DNA of 33,691 nt from Isohypsibius dastychi (lineage: Eukaryota; Tardigrada; Eutardigrada; Parachela; Isohypsibiidae): NCBI GenBank assembly GCA_034696485.1, contig JAQIWT010000119.1:1-33691 (forward strand), written 5' to 3'. Made by a program: the position numbers and the translations under genes. The notes under the pieces are model-generated. The model worked only from the letters and a program-made list of their open reading frames with translations. It was not told the origin of the DNA and made no database searches. Below, in pieces: positions 1-11,240 of the stretch. Each line of letters opens with the position of its first letter. Positions within the stretch are counted from its first letter, which is position 1.

Positions 1-3000
1 AACTGTTTATCTGACCATTCAGGGGTGATTCGAGTGGCTGCCTGCGATTGCCTCGGAGCAATTATTCCACTTGTTGCGGAACACTTTTTTGAAAAGTCAA
101 ACCTGATAATCGATACGCTTCTTGCTACTTTCACACACAATCAAGCAAAAGTTCGAGTCGCTCATACGAAGTTGTGTGGAACTGTTCTTTTGTATGGCAA
201 CTATAAGCGAGTTTGTGATCTATGGAGATCACTGGCTCAGCGGGTCTTGGATAGCCACTACATCGTCCGGCTTGCAGTTTTCGAGCTTCTCTTCATTCTC
301 ATGACTGAGTTTCGTGATCGCTACTCTCACTGGAATCGCTTTGTTCCGTTGTTTCTGTGTGGTCTGTCCGATGCACAACCCGAAGTTTCGGCTCGATGTC
401 GAGTGTTGTGGGCATTAATTGGGCAGCAGTATGGTGAAGAGAACAAAGACGAACTGAAGACAGAAGAACTGCATTCGTCCTGTGATGCAGATTTCCCGGA
501 TCAGCATTTTCGTCCGACCATCGGATGCAGACTGCTCGTCAAAAAAGTGTTGTTCAATGTGATCTGCTCGAATCTGAATGATCTAAAAGACTGGCAAGAA
601 AGCGTGCGGATGCAGGCGATCAAACTGCTGTACCAACTCATTCTTCATGCTGAAGACAAAGTCAACATTTCTTTCGACCTTATTTATAATGCTTTATTAA
701 GAGCTGCCAGTGATGGAAACCCAGTCCTTATTGACGAAATATTGCAGTGTTCCCGACTACTCGGTCAGTTCGTTGGACCAAAAATGATTATGAGTTTTCT
801 CCCACAAGATCTCGGTGATCTGCAACATGTCTTGTTGTTGAGCGGAGCACTTCCAGGATTTGCTTTCGACGCATTGGAGGCTAAATCTGATGAACTGCTT
901 GGATTGCTACTTCGAAGTTCCGTCACCCTGAATAACACATTGCTGTCATATGTTAACAAATCATGTCGCTGCATCACTGAGCGGATGACGTCTGTGAACA
1001 CGCTTGATAGTTTTGTGGTCTTCCGGATTCTAGTGAATATACGAGGATTGCAGAGTGACGAAGTGCTCAAAGAACAGGTAAGAGTTTTTCGGTGAAAGTA
1101 TTTTTGTAACATGATTTTAGTTTAGGTGGAAGAACATTTATCGTTTCTATCAGGACTGGCGGAACACGTTTCTGTATCAGCCCTGTACGCACGATTGTCT
1201 ACACGTTTCATTTCCACGTTCGTAGCTGAATATGATAGCACTGGGGTGTTGAGCTCATCATCACTCACGTTACGAATTTTCTACACTTTTCTACACGATG
1301 CTGGATTGGAAGTCTTCATGACGAATCTTGACGCTCTATTACCTTTTCTCTCGAAAGTTGTGGGCGAAGAAAATGGGATAAGGATGGGGGCCAGTCTTTT
1401 TAAGCTTCTGATGGACATCACCCAGGCTGCCACAATCACAGTGCCACAAGATCAGCTGGATTCGCCACATTCTGTGAATACTCTGGCAAAAGGATTGTTT
1501 TTGGAAAAACTTTTTCTTCCTTGCCTTGATCGGAACGGTGGTCGATCAGAATCGATACTGAGGATGATGTGCACGTTGTGCCTTGCAACAATGTGTGACA
1601 GTAGAATAATTGAGGTCTCCCATTTAAAGCATCAGAAATCATGTCTCCTTCCCAAGCTGATATCACTCGCTCGAGATGGAAACCCAGCGACACATCGTGC
1701 TTGCATTCGCCTCATGAGACAGTATTTGGCCTCCGATTCGCTGCTCGCAAAAGGTATGTTCGATTTTGAGTCTGAAACTCGGTTCTCCAATCTTGGGAAA
1801 TCGAAACTTCATCACTAGCTGGCTACGATGTTGTTTGTAGCCGTTGCACGAAGATTAGTTCTGTGACTACGCATAGTTGAACGCACGCCGAGCATGAGTT
1901 TTCTGCGTCCAGCACCTTCTTTATTTGAGTGTTGCCGTTATTACTTTTCATCGAAATAATTACTCGAGAAAACACGGCCCCAGTCAATGGTTTCACCGGT
2001 TTTGGTTACAAAGTCGAACGGTTCACACAAATCAAACCGCAAATGCAAAAAGTTTTCGTCCACTCCCAAGAGGGTGCCCAACGGACTTCAGGCCTATAGG
2101 TGCGCTGGAGGACAGGCAAAAATACTTTCGAAGAATTCCATCCGATTGGTCGGTTGGCCCGAACGACCAGTAAGTTTAAAACCTTAGGCCACACCTCACA
2201 TTGAAAAATACGTTGAAGAGTTTTCAAAAACTTTTGAAACATCAAACCAACTAGCCTGCCCGACCTTAAAACCTTGTAAAGAAAACCATGTTCGTCGTAT
2301 TCGTAGACGTACGTTCGCGACTCAGCGCAATGAGGGATTGCATCAGTTGACAGAGCAGTCGGGCCACGGTATTGTGTGTCTAAGGCTGAGGCCACTAGGA
2401 TATGTGGTGGACAAGTTATCCGAGTCCAAGGTCTCGGATATCACAGTCTCAGATGTGTAAATCTGCTGTATTTTGATCCTATATTAAGCGTGCATATTTT
2501 GGTAGTTGGGAGGGCGTGATTTACCGGGTTCTAAAACTGGAGGTTGGAAGTGTAGGTTGATTTAAGAATTTAAGACTGGCTCCAGACAGGAAAAAGCTTA
2601 ATCCAACCTACACCTCAAACCTCCACTTTCAGAACCCGCTAAATCGCGCCCTCCCAAGTATATCGGCAGCAAAAAACTTCTGCACGGATATTCGGGAAGC
2701 CTCTCCTTCCAAACGCACCGTTTTGCTTGATTTATCGGAAAATTATGAGGATCTGGTTCTGACTAAAGCCTTTCAGCTTCTGTGATTTCACTCAGAAATC
2801 TAAAACTCTATAAACTTTAGGAGGAGATGGACCGTTCGTCATACAATTCAATGCAAAATAAGCTGCCGACCCATGACCTAACGTCATGGCTGTAAGTGTG
2901 GTTTGGGAAGGAAAAACTACATAAAGCTCAACTAGCTTTTTATAAATTTCCGAAGCGTCGAATTCGAGTGGCTGATATCAAGTTGAAATTTGCCGTTGCT

Positions 3001-3363
3001 GGATCGGTCATCACGACCCAGCCCACACATCTTTATCAACGCTTGTGATTGAAAAACATCACGGTAATTCTTTTCGTAGGAGAAATGCAGCAGATCTGTT
3101 CTACTCTGTTGAGCGGGTTGGACCAAAAAGAAGAGGTCAGGTGCGAAGCGCTCGAAGCGATTATGGATGTTTTCCGATATTCCGCTAAGGATAAAGAAAG
3201 CATCAAAACTTACAAAGATTCGTTGCATGAACTTTGCGAATCGCTCGTCATCCATATGACTGATCCGGATAAGGCAATTAAAAGAGTTGCTACTGAATAT
3301 TTTGAAGCCGGCAGTAAATTGGTTTGCCATATTTCGAACCAGAATTTTGAATCAATAATATGA
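1..3363 (+). CDS. DNAAF5: Dynein axonemal assembly factor 5 (HEATR2)-like protein, 5' truncated
   Basis: Cytoplasmic HEAT-repeat protein that helps preassemble axonemal dynein arms. Exons 1-1077, 1126-1753 and 3080-3363 join in phase (0, then 1) and end at TGA 3361-3363, giving 662 residues. Codon 1 is already in frame at base 1, so the N-terminus lies outside the window; the human protein is about 855 residues, so roughly 190 are missing. Family marks that I recognise are the RVAACDCLGAI helix near the start, the CRLLVKKVLFNVICSNLNDL stretch (about residues 176-195) followed by RMQAIKLLYQLILHAED, and the paired helices of HEAT repeats throughout. The last exon (LLSGLDQKEEVRCEALEAI, then HMTDPDKAIKRVATEYFEAG) matches the C-terminal repeats in style. 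Intron 1 is 48 nt; intron 2 is 1326 nt and holds a MITE. DRC10, another axoneme gene, follows on the same strand 339 bp downstream. The identity rests on remembered family sequence. Confidence 0.82.
1754..3079 (+). other. Long intron 2 of the DNAAF5-like gene
   Basis: This 1326-nt intron runs from GTATGT to TAG. The split codon AAA G|GA restores an open frame across it, which supports the join. Apart from the MITE at 2505-2658 I see no supported gene. An open minus-strand frame at 2006-2395 has no recognisable domain. Confidence 0.7.
2505..2658. mobile_element. Palindromic MITE, copy 1 (TA-flanked)
   Basis: The element starts GTTGGGAGGGCGTGAT and ends ATCGCGCCCTCCCAAG, with TA on both sides (2503-2504 and 2659-2660). 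The inverted repeats extend inwards through imperfect GGGTTCT/AGAACCC and GGAGGTT/AACCTCC blocks to a centre around AATTTAAGACTGGCTCC, so nearly the whole 154 bp can fold into one hairpin. It has no coding capacity. A second copy lies at 5172-5325. TA duplication plus terminal inverted repeats suggests mobilisation by a Tc1/mariner-type or similar TA-targeting transposase (inference). Confidence 0.8.
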
Positions 3364-3702
3364 TAGTGGTAACCATGATATACCTGAAGATTCATTATTC
3401 AAACATCTGATTCTGGCTTCCACTGACTTTTGAGGCGCATTCAGTTAATCCAGCTTTTTTGAACCCCAAGCGTCAACTGCAGCTGTTAACTTTTTACGTA
3501 GAACTTCACTTTCTCTAGAACATGTTGCTTGGTACTGCATTCAGTACAATGAATAACGATGAAGTTCATAGTTACTTCTTTCACTCCCGTTAGAAATATT
3601 CCAGCTTGATTAGCTGCAGCAACGAACTGGCCAGTGAAATAACAAGACCTTGACGAACGCTAGTTCATCAAGTGGAAGGCAACAAATTAGTACAGCCTGA
3701 AA
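3364..3702. other. Intergenic region DNAAF5-DRC10
   Basis: These 339 bp between two same-strand genes must hold the 3' UTR of the first and the promoter and 5' UTR of the second. I see no further reading frame, repeat or clear regulatory motif. Confidence 0.5.
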
Positions 3703-6003
3703 ATGGAGAACGACCATGTCAGGCAGGTTAAGGACGATCTCATACAACAATTAATCAGCGTGGCACCAAGAGTTCCTCATAATCTTGATTCTTCACGCGT
3801 GTGTAATGTGTTGACCCAGATGAACTTCCAGCTACGTGTCGCCAGTTTGTTGCCAGCATTTCTGTTTTGCTACGATGAGAACAAAATGGAAGAGCTCGGG
3901 GAGGACGTGAACAGAACACTACAGTTGCTGAAGTTACAACTGGACCTGGGAAGCGTTTTGATGTTGAAAAACAATGAGTCGATTATGAGCGCTCAAGAGT
4001 CGGACTTGCCCTTTTTTGCGATGAAAGAAGCTTTTCATACACTTTGTCTTAATTTTCGTGACACCCATGATTATCGTCGGTTAAGTTTTGCCGAAAAGTT
4101 GTTCCCTACTCATGCCGACGGCAGTGTGGGATTCCAATACATCGAACAACTGCGGGGTAATAATCTTCACAAGTGACTTTTGCGATTGTATTCTGAAAAC
4201 AGATATCGCAGATTTGATCGGCACAGTGACCGGAATTATAATAAAGAATTCCGAGATGACACCGTACGACAATCGGCAAATGCTGCGCAGGATCGAAGCC
4301 ATGGAAAAATCTCAGACTCAGTCGACAGCAGAAAAAGCAAAGGTGTTCCGCCAGTTTGAAGAACAACTATTATTGTACGGTGAAACTCATCGCAAGCTGC
4401 AAGATGAGATCAAAAACCATCAAACAAAGACGTTCCGTACGTTAAACGACGTGAAAAGAAGAAAGTTAGTTCAGGAGAACATTTTGACCACGAGGATGGA
4501 GGAAGAATATGGCCGGCACATACAAAAAATGAAAAAAATAAGAACATACAATCTTGAGGCTATTCAAGAAAATAAAAGACTCACAAATCAAGTGAGATAT
4601 CTTACATAATCACATCCGATACGTCACTGAGAAACCCTCATGCTGCATCATTCTACGTCATTGTGGGGAGAGGTTTGCTTGATTTTCCAAGGATCGGTAC
4701 TTGCAAATACAGTGCGCTAGTATTCGATCTTTTGCCTCTTGATGAGTCAAACTCTTCTGGCGCTGAAGCGTTGCAACTATTTCAGATGTTTGACGATGCC
4801 CCAGGTTTTATCCCACCTATCCCACAGGGGACGGACTAGACACCCCTTCCATAGTGCTCTCTGTCGCTCAATACTAATTTTGCTTGACAAGTTGGCGCTA
4901 ATTGGCTGACCGCGCCCGCTTCTCTGTGTTCTCGCTCTCAGACTATACTTTCCCTGTTACAAAATTTCTTCACTTGGTTCGTTAACTCTGAGAAGAAGGT
5001 TTTGAAAAGGTTGTATTCCGTGCTTGTAATCAAGCATGGCGAGAGAAAACGTACACCCCCCCCCCCCCCATCTCCGAAATGGAGCTGGGGACGAAAACCA
5101 CCGTCAGAAAGTCGTTTATCGAGCCTGAACACAGATATGTCGAAAGTCGCGAATAACCCTGGCCTTTGATATTTGGGAGGACGCGATTTTGCGTGACTTT
5201 GAAGTGTAGGTTGGAAGTGTAGGTTAATTCAAGAATTTAAGACTGGCTCCAGACAGGAAAAAGCTTAATCCAACCTACACCTCAAACCTCCACTTTGCGA
5301 ACCCGCAAAATCGCGTCCTCCCAATTGTATCAAATTTGTCGTGAACATGGTATTTAGGTAGGTGGGGTTGAGCACAGGTATCGATACGGCATTTGCGGTC
5401 GAGTGTTCTGGTTCTTCATGGAATGAGTCACACCGAGCTTCTTCAGCTAAAACAATATGCTTTTTTCCAGCAATTCCTGATGAGTCGATACTTCATCAGA
5501 AAGTTCCAAGAAAAAGAAAGTGCGATCAGAGACTTAGAACAAGAAATCATACAAAAGAATGTGCTATTGAAAGTAAGGTTAAACTCTTTCCCCGTATCTG
5601 AGATGAGCCCATTGTGTCATACTTATGAAAACTGAATTTGGTGTGATATCAGGTGGAAGTACTGAGTACTCAGAGCTATTTACAATCTCAAATGGATATC
5701 TTACGAAATCACTGCGCACTGGAGGCTGCAACTGGTCTCGAATTTGAAGAACTTCTTACCGAGCGTGAAGCTTATGAACGGGCAAAGTTGCGAAAGGCTG
5801 AGGAGTTACAAAAATTGAACTTTGCCGCGACCATAATTCAGAAAATCTGGCGAGGTTATGCAACCAGGAAATCGTTGAAGAAACAGAAATCCGGACGGAA
5901 AAAGAAAACAAGCAAGTCTAAAGCGAAATCTTCAAGTAACCAGAAAACTAAGAAAAGTGCTCAGGAAAAGAAACCAGGCATTGCGAAAACGAAGAAAAAA
6001 TGA
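3703..6003 (+). CDS. IQCD: Dynein regulatory complex protein 10 (IQCD)-like
   Basis: Subunit of the nexin-dynein regulatory complex, which links outer doublets in motile axonemes and regulates dynein. Four exons, 3703-4156, 4203-4591, 5471-5572 and 5653-6003, join in phase 1, 0, 0 to encode 431 residues; the human protein is about 450. The N-terminal part has the family-like block SSRVCNVLTQ...LLPAF followed by EELGEDVNRTL, comparable to the GEDVMRAV segment I recall from IQCD. Residues about 150-370 are charged and helical, consistent with coiled coil. An IQ motif (AATIIQKIWRGYATRKSLKK, about residues 373-392) is followed by a Lys/Ser-rich tail ending at residue 431, as in DRC9 and DRC10. 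DRC9 (IQCG) is the main alternative; the N-terminal block favours DRC10. Introns are 46, 879 and 80 nt; the middle one carries a MITE. Confidence 0.8.
4592..5470 (+). other. Intron 2 of the DRC10-like gene
   Basis: This intron of 879 nt runs from GTGAGA to a pyrimidine-rich TTTTTTCCAG. It contains a run of 14 C at 5056-5069 and MITE copy 2 at 5172-5325. No coding signal was recognised in it. Confidence 0.65.
5172..5325. mobile_element. Palindromic MITE, copy 2
   Basis: This is the same element as 2505-2658. The two share a long near-identical core, including AATTTAAGACTGGCTCCAGA and the following GGAAAAAGCTTAATCCAACC. Ends read TTTGGGAGGACGCGATTTTG and CGCAAAATCGCGTCCTCCCA. The outer arms differ from copy 1 at matched positions on both sides (for example GGACG/CGTCC against GGGCG/CGCCC), so the pairing is kept. 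The TA target duplication is less clear here than for copy 1. Confidence 0.78.
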
Positions 6004-6609
6004 TCGTGATACATGATCTACGAGAAACAACCAATTTTTTCACGTGGTCGCAATTCTGGTTTTGCACCGAGTCAGGCCATCTCATGAGGTACGCGACCTG
6101 ATGCTCTGGATCAATCCAACACTGTAGAATATTTATCTTCAGGAAACACATGGTTTAATCGGAAGAGCCAAAGAGAGATTATCATGGCCGGCTGATTGTC
6201 GAGCAGCATCTACCGATCTTGTTCAGTACTTCTGCCATCCTGCTAGGCACAGGAAAGGGCACACTTGACCATTTGGTTATGTTGTTGAACCAAAGTCCCG
6301 GATATAACACCATCGTGCTTTCGGATGGCCATTTTGTAGGGGAATGCTGCCCGCGCTCGCAAAACCACATCTTTCCATTCGTTCCTGCGGATGCAGGAGG
6401 ATGTCTGACTGCCTTTTTACGATGTGGACTAACAAGTCGTCGCTGCTTTGAAATGTGTTAAAGTTTCGCGAGATTGCAAGATCACACACGAAACACATTG
6501 TCCTAGTTCAGAACGGGACCAACATGGCATGCAATAGGTTGTTGTCAGCCTTTGTGGTTCATCGATACAGACATTTCGAGTTTGATGCTTTGATACCTCG
6601 GGGTTTCCT
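6004..6609. other. Convergent intergenic region after DRC10
   Basis: 606 bp lie between the end of DRC10 (+) and the last exon of a minus-strand gene. Open frames on both strands (6219-6461 plus, 6277-6498 minus) overlap each other, and I recognise neither. I see no repeat. Confidence 0.4.
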
Positions 6610-9166
6610 TTAGCTTACCAAACCGACCCGCTTAAGCCTGGTTTGAATGGCATCTTCCATCCAGTACAACATAACACATATGACAATTGCAACAAGGGTA
6701 AATCCTTCCATGACGCGTACTGGGATCGTAATCCATGCATGCATTAAGCTTTGTACTTCGTTCACACCATCTTTGAACGATACAAGCATCAACATTTCTG
6801 CTTTTCGCTGCTCTTTACTCTCGAAGGCTTCGAGGTCACGAAGCATTTGCTTGCACATTTGCTGAGTTCCTTGCGCGATTCTGCGGGTCTTTTTGACTGC
6901 CTTGTTATTCGTCAAGGGCATGTCCAATGAGGCTAGTAGGGGAGATTCCAGGTCCGAACTATCTGTTAACAAAAAACCTGAAGGATCCTTGAGTGACTGC
7001 CAGGATTACAGCTGACTGAGAGCATTCATCAAGATATATCCGATGATTCAGATATTGAAAATGCAGTATTAAGCATTAAGTACAGGGTTAAGCGGGTTTT
7101 TTCTGCCGAAACTCTGACACCCCGCATAAACACAAATTAGACTCCTATTTGTCGTGTATGGATTATCTCGATAGATACTGTCTCATGCAACTTTTTGGTT
7201 ACTAATGAGTAGATGGCAAAATCTGCGAGAAAAGAAATGGAACCAGGTCCGAACTACCTTGTTTTCATGAATTTTCAGAAAGGTTTTCTGAAATTGTTGG
7301 TTACCGATTTCGGGGTCCCCACGATGGAATTGAGAGTGAATGGGTGCAGGTAGGATTACCTTGTACCGTGACTCACCGAGTTTAGGTTTTTCCTCCGAAA
7401 GTGACCGCCGCAAAGCGAACCCTTCACCACTCGTTGAGATGGGTCGGGAAGAGTTTGTCTGTTTTTTCTGCAATCTTATCCAATCTTCTTTCCAACGATT
7501 GGACGATTTCGATCCCAATCCTGACTTCTTTTGATGATCCCCGGGAACAAATACGGCTGAGACTTCTGGCTGGTTGGACACAAGTTCTTTGGCATTCGGT
7601 TTGGAAAAGTGTTTCACAGCAGGATTCTCTTCAATCGAGTCTTTTTTTCGATTCTCGAATTTCGATTCGATTCTTACATAAGCTTGCTGTGGTTCAGATC
7701 CGCGTCGAATAGTGTGCCTACTGGTAAGAGCTGGTTCATCGGATCTCTCTCCATCAAAGTGGGAACGTTCTGAAACAAACGCTTTGAAACCTGGGCGTTC
7801 GATAGTCATACAGCCCAGCACATTTACAACGCAAGCAGCTATCATGGAGATGCTTGAGTTAATCAAGGTTTTTTTCAAACTCTACCATAACACTACAGAT
7901 GAGATAGGACACTGGTTTCTGTCCGCGCACCGGAGGATACTGGAACCCAACCATTAAGTCACCCTGAGCAGTGAGTGTGAGCACTACAACGCTCTACTCC
8001 AATCTGGTGGAAAACTTTTAGTCATTTACCGCGGTGCCACAAACAGATTGGGGATCCAACGTCAGCAACGCCCTTCTGTATTGCACACACCACAGCTAGC
8101 AAGACAAGCCATCCATCGACAAGAAACATGTCTCAAAGCATGCAACACGTGTGGCCGTCAAGGATGTACGGGTGTCTGGGTGTCGCAAGACAATCTTACC
8201 CGGCAGGATTGTTTGTTTTTGGCAAGATTATTTGGTGTCTGTTACAATAGCCCAAAACTCTAGAACCATTCACATTCTGGTGCCAAAACATATGTTGGCA
8301 TCATCATGATCAATCAAACCTACATCTTACTGCCAACTTCCAGGACTGCGTCCCAGTTGTAGCAAACAGGACGAAGTGATTCTTCGTACGCAGCTCCCAC
8401 TGTTAATTTCCACGAAAAAACGTAGTTAATTCACAGTGTTGTTCATGGCTTCGGTCAAAGCAACACTGTTTCGTAAGATCATCAATACTCACTTATGCTT
8501 ATCTTGTTTCAGACGATTTGAGGGAACCACAATACTTCGAGATGAATTCAAAACGGTAGACGCTATAAGATAAGGTCATATTGTTTCGGTCTTACCACTC
8601 ATGGCGTTCAAATTGTCGTTTCTGCTTGCAAGACGTTTTGACCTTTTTATATGGCCCCTCAACGATGAACAAATTGTGTCATACAAAGGATTGCAAAAGT
8701 TATCACGGTATAAGCGATGACTTCTTGGTCGTCCACGCAGTTGATGTGCATGCTCTTGAATCACTCTTGGATACGTCCGCTGATTACGCGAGACGGCTCT
8801 GACGGGGAAAAAGATGACTTTCTTTGGTGACCATCTCGAAACAGAGTTAGGTTTTCTGCGTTTTAAGGATCTCAAATGAGGTGGTACGGTTATTGAGGAA
8901 CGTCCGCCAATTGATGTTTTTGCCGTGCTCTCAACCGCATCATCTTGGAGTATGTGTTTTTTTATTTGGTACGATCCCAGATGTGTCGAGGCAGTGATAC
9001 TTCCACTATATTCGGCAGATGCTTGGTGTAAATTATCAGCGGTTCGACGTGAAGCCGTTCCGAGTAATATTTCTGTGATAATAAGTCCAATTACACTACC
9101 AACTAGAAAAACAAGAGCCCCTGTTTTCTTTGATATCAGTAACGATGTGGAAGACGTAGATTCCAT
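6610..9166 (-). CDS. Unrecognised membrane protein with hydrophobic segments near both ends
   Basis: I do not recognise this gene. The preferred model has exons 9166-8596, 8399-8331, 7838-7305 and 6962-6610; every junction is phase 1 with GT/AG, giving 508 residues. The N-terminus has a 23-residue hydrophobic stretch (TGALVFLVGSVIGLIITEIL, about residues 15-37) without a clear cleavage site, so a signal anchor is likely. The middle is Ser/Arg/Lys-rich and looks disordered. A second hydrophobic segment (FTLVAIVICVMLYWM, about 479-493) sits 15 residues from the C-terminus after a charged helical region (KKTRRIAQGTQQMCKQMLRD). An alternative 3' end reads on to 7258, splices a 35-nt intron (7257-7223) and stops at 7202, giving 413 residues without the second membrane segment. 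Exon 1 and the terminal exon are the best supported; the 69-nt exon is the least certain. Confidence 0.45.
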
Positions 9167-9659
9167 AACAATGGAGACTCTGCTTTGGATCCATCCATCA
9201 TTATACTAGTCAGCTGTTGGCTGGAAAGACGCGAACCTCATGTGCACGATTGTTTAGTAACAGGTACCATGGTACCACGAGCATACCCCTCAAGTTTGTC
9301 AAATAAACTCCAGGGTGGGTGTGGTTATCAAATTCTCACTATTTGAACGCCAGAACTGATTGCCTTCATGCTCACCATATAACGCAGAAGATCTTAACCA
9401 GTGGTGACAAATAACAGAAGGCAGGTATAGTTTAGATCATAAAAGCCAGCAGCAGATAAGAATACATCAGAGATTTCTCATCTCCTTGCTGACACCAAAG
9501 TGAGCAGCATTCTAAGATAAAGGAAAGCCTGGGCCGCTGCAGTACCTTCGCTGCAAAGCGATCGGTAAGAAATTGAAAACTTGGGATTTTCGGCAAATGA
9601 GGATATAATTTCCTACATGTGTCTGATCAGCGAGACTGGACAGTTCTTGAACACCTTGG
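9167..9659. other. Intergenic region between membrane-protein and kinase genes
   Basis: 493 bp between two minus-strand genes. A minus-strand open frame at 9512-9697 overlaps the kinase end. It could be a further kinase exon, but the kinase domain already ends normally at 9660. Nothing else is visible. Confidence 0.4.
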
Positions 9660-11240
9660 CTACCTCTGCAACATCTCACAGTCTGGCTTGCAATCACATG
9701 TGTTCAAATGAAGAAAGTGCTTTGTTGTCAAAAGATCGATCAGAAATCTAGCATCTGGCCGAAAGCGTCTTTTGTGGTGGGTCAAGTGAATGAAGGCTTT
9801 CAGTCGCGATTGATTAGAAAGCACCGTGGCCGAACACTGGGAAGTTTCGTTATCCTTTGAGAAGCACATCATATCTTCTACTAGTTTTCCCAGGCTCCAG
9901 ATATCGCCAGCTCTTGAGCAGCAGTCATGGCCTGTTACAGCCATTGGTTCAATCCAGTCAAGCCGGTTGATCCATTCCGGATTTCTGTCCTGTCAAAACG
10001 AAAAACTAGCCGACCCCATCTTACTTGGGTTAGTCAAGATACCAGTGTGTACACATAGGGTCGGTTCTTTCTGTTTGCCTTGCTGTAGTCAATAAGAATG
10101 ATCTCATCCCTGAGGACCATTATATTTCCAGCATGCACATCGCCATGTGCCCATCCGGCCGCATGGAGTTTGGATAGGGACTGCAGAATCTGAACGGTTA
10201 ATTTCAGTATCCATGAGAGTGTCGGTTTGGCGCTTGTGTCTTCAAAAAGGAGGTTTTGCAGCGACGGAGAAATACAGTTACGGTCTGAAAAACTAAAGCT
10301 CAAAATCACGTCTTTCGGACACTGAACGTTGATTTGTATATTTCTATACTTTCAAACAGCGGCATGATTATGGCCGGTACCGGAAACTCGTTCGGGAACC
10401 CACGTGGTCTATGCGGCACAAACCACAAGAGCATTTTCGTTGACAGCAAGGATTCGAACTCTGCCATAACCGAAGCTTCCGCACGCGCTAGCAGCAATCC
10501 ATCTTCCTCTGGATCGAAACTTTTAACGGCAACTCGTTGGCATGTTCCATTTCTGTAATGGATCTCCCAAGCAGATACCTTGTGAATGAGGTTGAGCCCT
10601 CTATACGGTACATGAATCTACCAACACCAGTTTACCTCTCCAAATCCGCCTCTCCCGATATCACGACGCTTGATTATAGACGTAATATCGGTCTGACATT
10701 TCGCCAACGTTCGTGAGCTTACGGTTGACTTTCGCTCAGTTATCAGCACATCATCACTTTCGGAACAGCGAATTACACATGTTTTCTCGATATCGGGCTC
10801 TTGTGAGTCCATCCTCGCTAGAAAGGCTTTCTTTTTCTTTAGGCTGATCTAGCGGAGCGCAGTGAGAAGACAAGTCAGATCGTTGTCCAGAGGAAAGAAC
10901 TCACTTGCCGACTGCTCAGTCTTGTTTCTACACTGTGCGGGCGCTTATGCACAGAACGAGTGGAGGCACTGTGTTTTCTGGCCTGAAATTTGGTGTCAGA
11001 ACTTGTGTCAAATCGGACCGTTCGTTTTTTTTGAGGAGTAGAAGCTTTTGTCGGATTGTTCTTCGACGAATCACACCAACCGTCCACCTCACTGATGAAC
11101 GATTAGATTTCAGAATTCAATATGAGCGGACTGATGTTGAAACGTTTACAACAACGGTGACGCCAGACATACCCTGGTATGGTCATGATACGAGAAGTTC
11201 CACGTCTCTTGATGCCTCTTTTATGTGGCAGTAGGGTCAT
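9660..11240 (-). CDS. Divergent protein kinase with HGD and DYS catalytic motifs
   Basis: Six exons, 11240-11173, 11091-10905, 10836-10636, 10578-10323, 10284-10043 and 9989-9660, join in consistent phase through introns of 38-81 nt to give 427 residues. The first 140 residues are basic and Ser/Thr-rich and include KKRTVRF, which fits the PP1-docking RVxF pattern. Kinase landmarks follow: glycine loop GRGGFGEV (146-153), VAVK lysine (about 171), catalytic loop HGDVHAGN (284-291, Asp286 and Asn291), metal-binding Asp303 in LIDYSKA, a degenerate APE region (NPEW, 321-324), and helix F GDIWSLG (Asp347). The domain closes with RPDARFLIDLLTTKHFL, the usual helix I pattern. All catalytic residues are present, so activity is plausible. 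HGD for HRD and DYS for DFG place it outside the standard families I can name. The exon 2/3 junction uses a purine-rich acceptor and is the weakest. Confidence 0.75.

Noticed and set aside
2006-2395. Minus-strand open frame of 129 codons in DNAAF5 intron 2
   Set aside because: No recognisable domain, no partner exons, and it lies within a well-supported intron; open frames of this size occur by chance.
7012-7140. Plus-strand exon-like frame after ATTACAG with DISDDSDIENAV
   Set aside because: It reads like protein, but it is only about 43 codons, has no upstream partner on that strand and sits in the proposed intron of the minus-strand gene.
7712-7957. Plus-strand frame opposite the membrane-protein exon
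   Set aside because: Antisense shadow of the 7838-7305 exon, with no independent signal.
10440-10465. GGATTCGAACTC resembling a reverse tRNA B box
   Set aside because: Lies within kinase coding sequence and no A box or cloverleaf surrounds it.
10334-10558. Plus-strand frame opposite the kinase N-lobe
   Set aside because: Overlaps kinase exon 4, whose motifs (VAVK) are unambiguous on the other strand.
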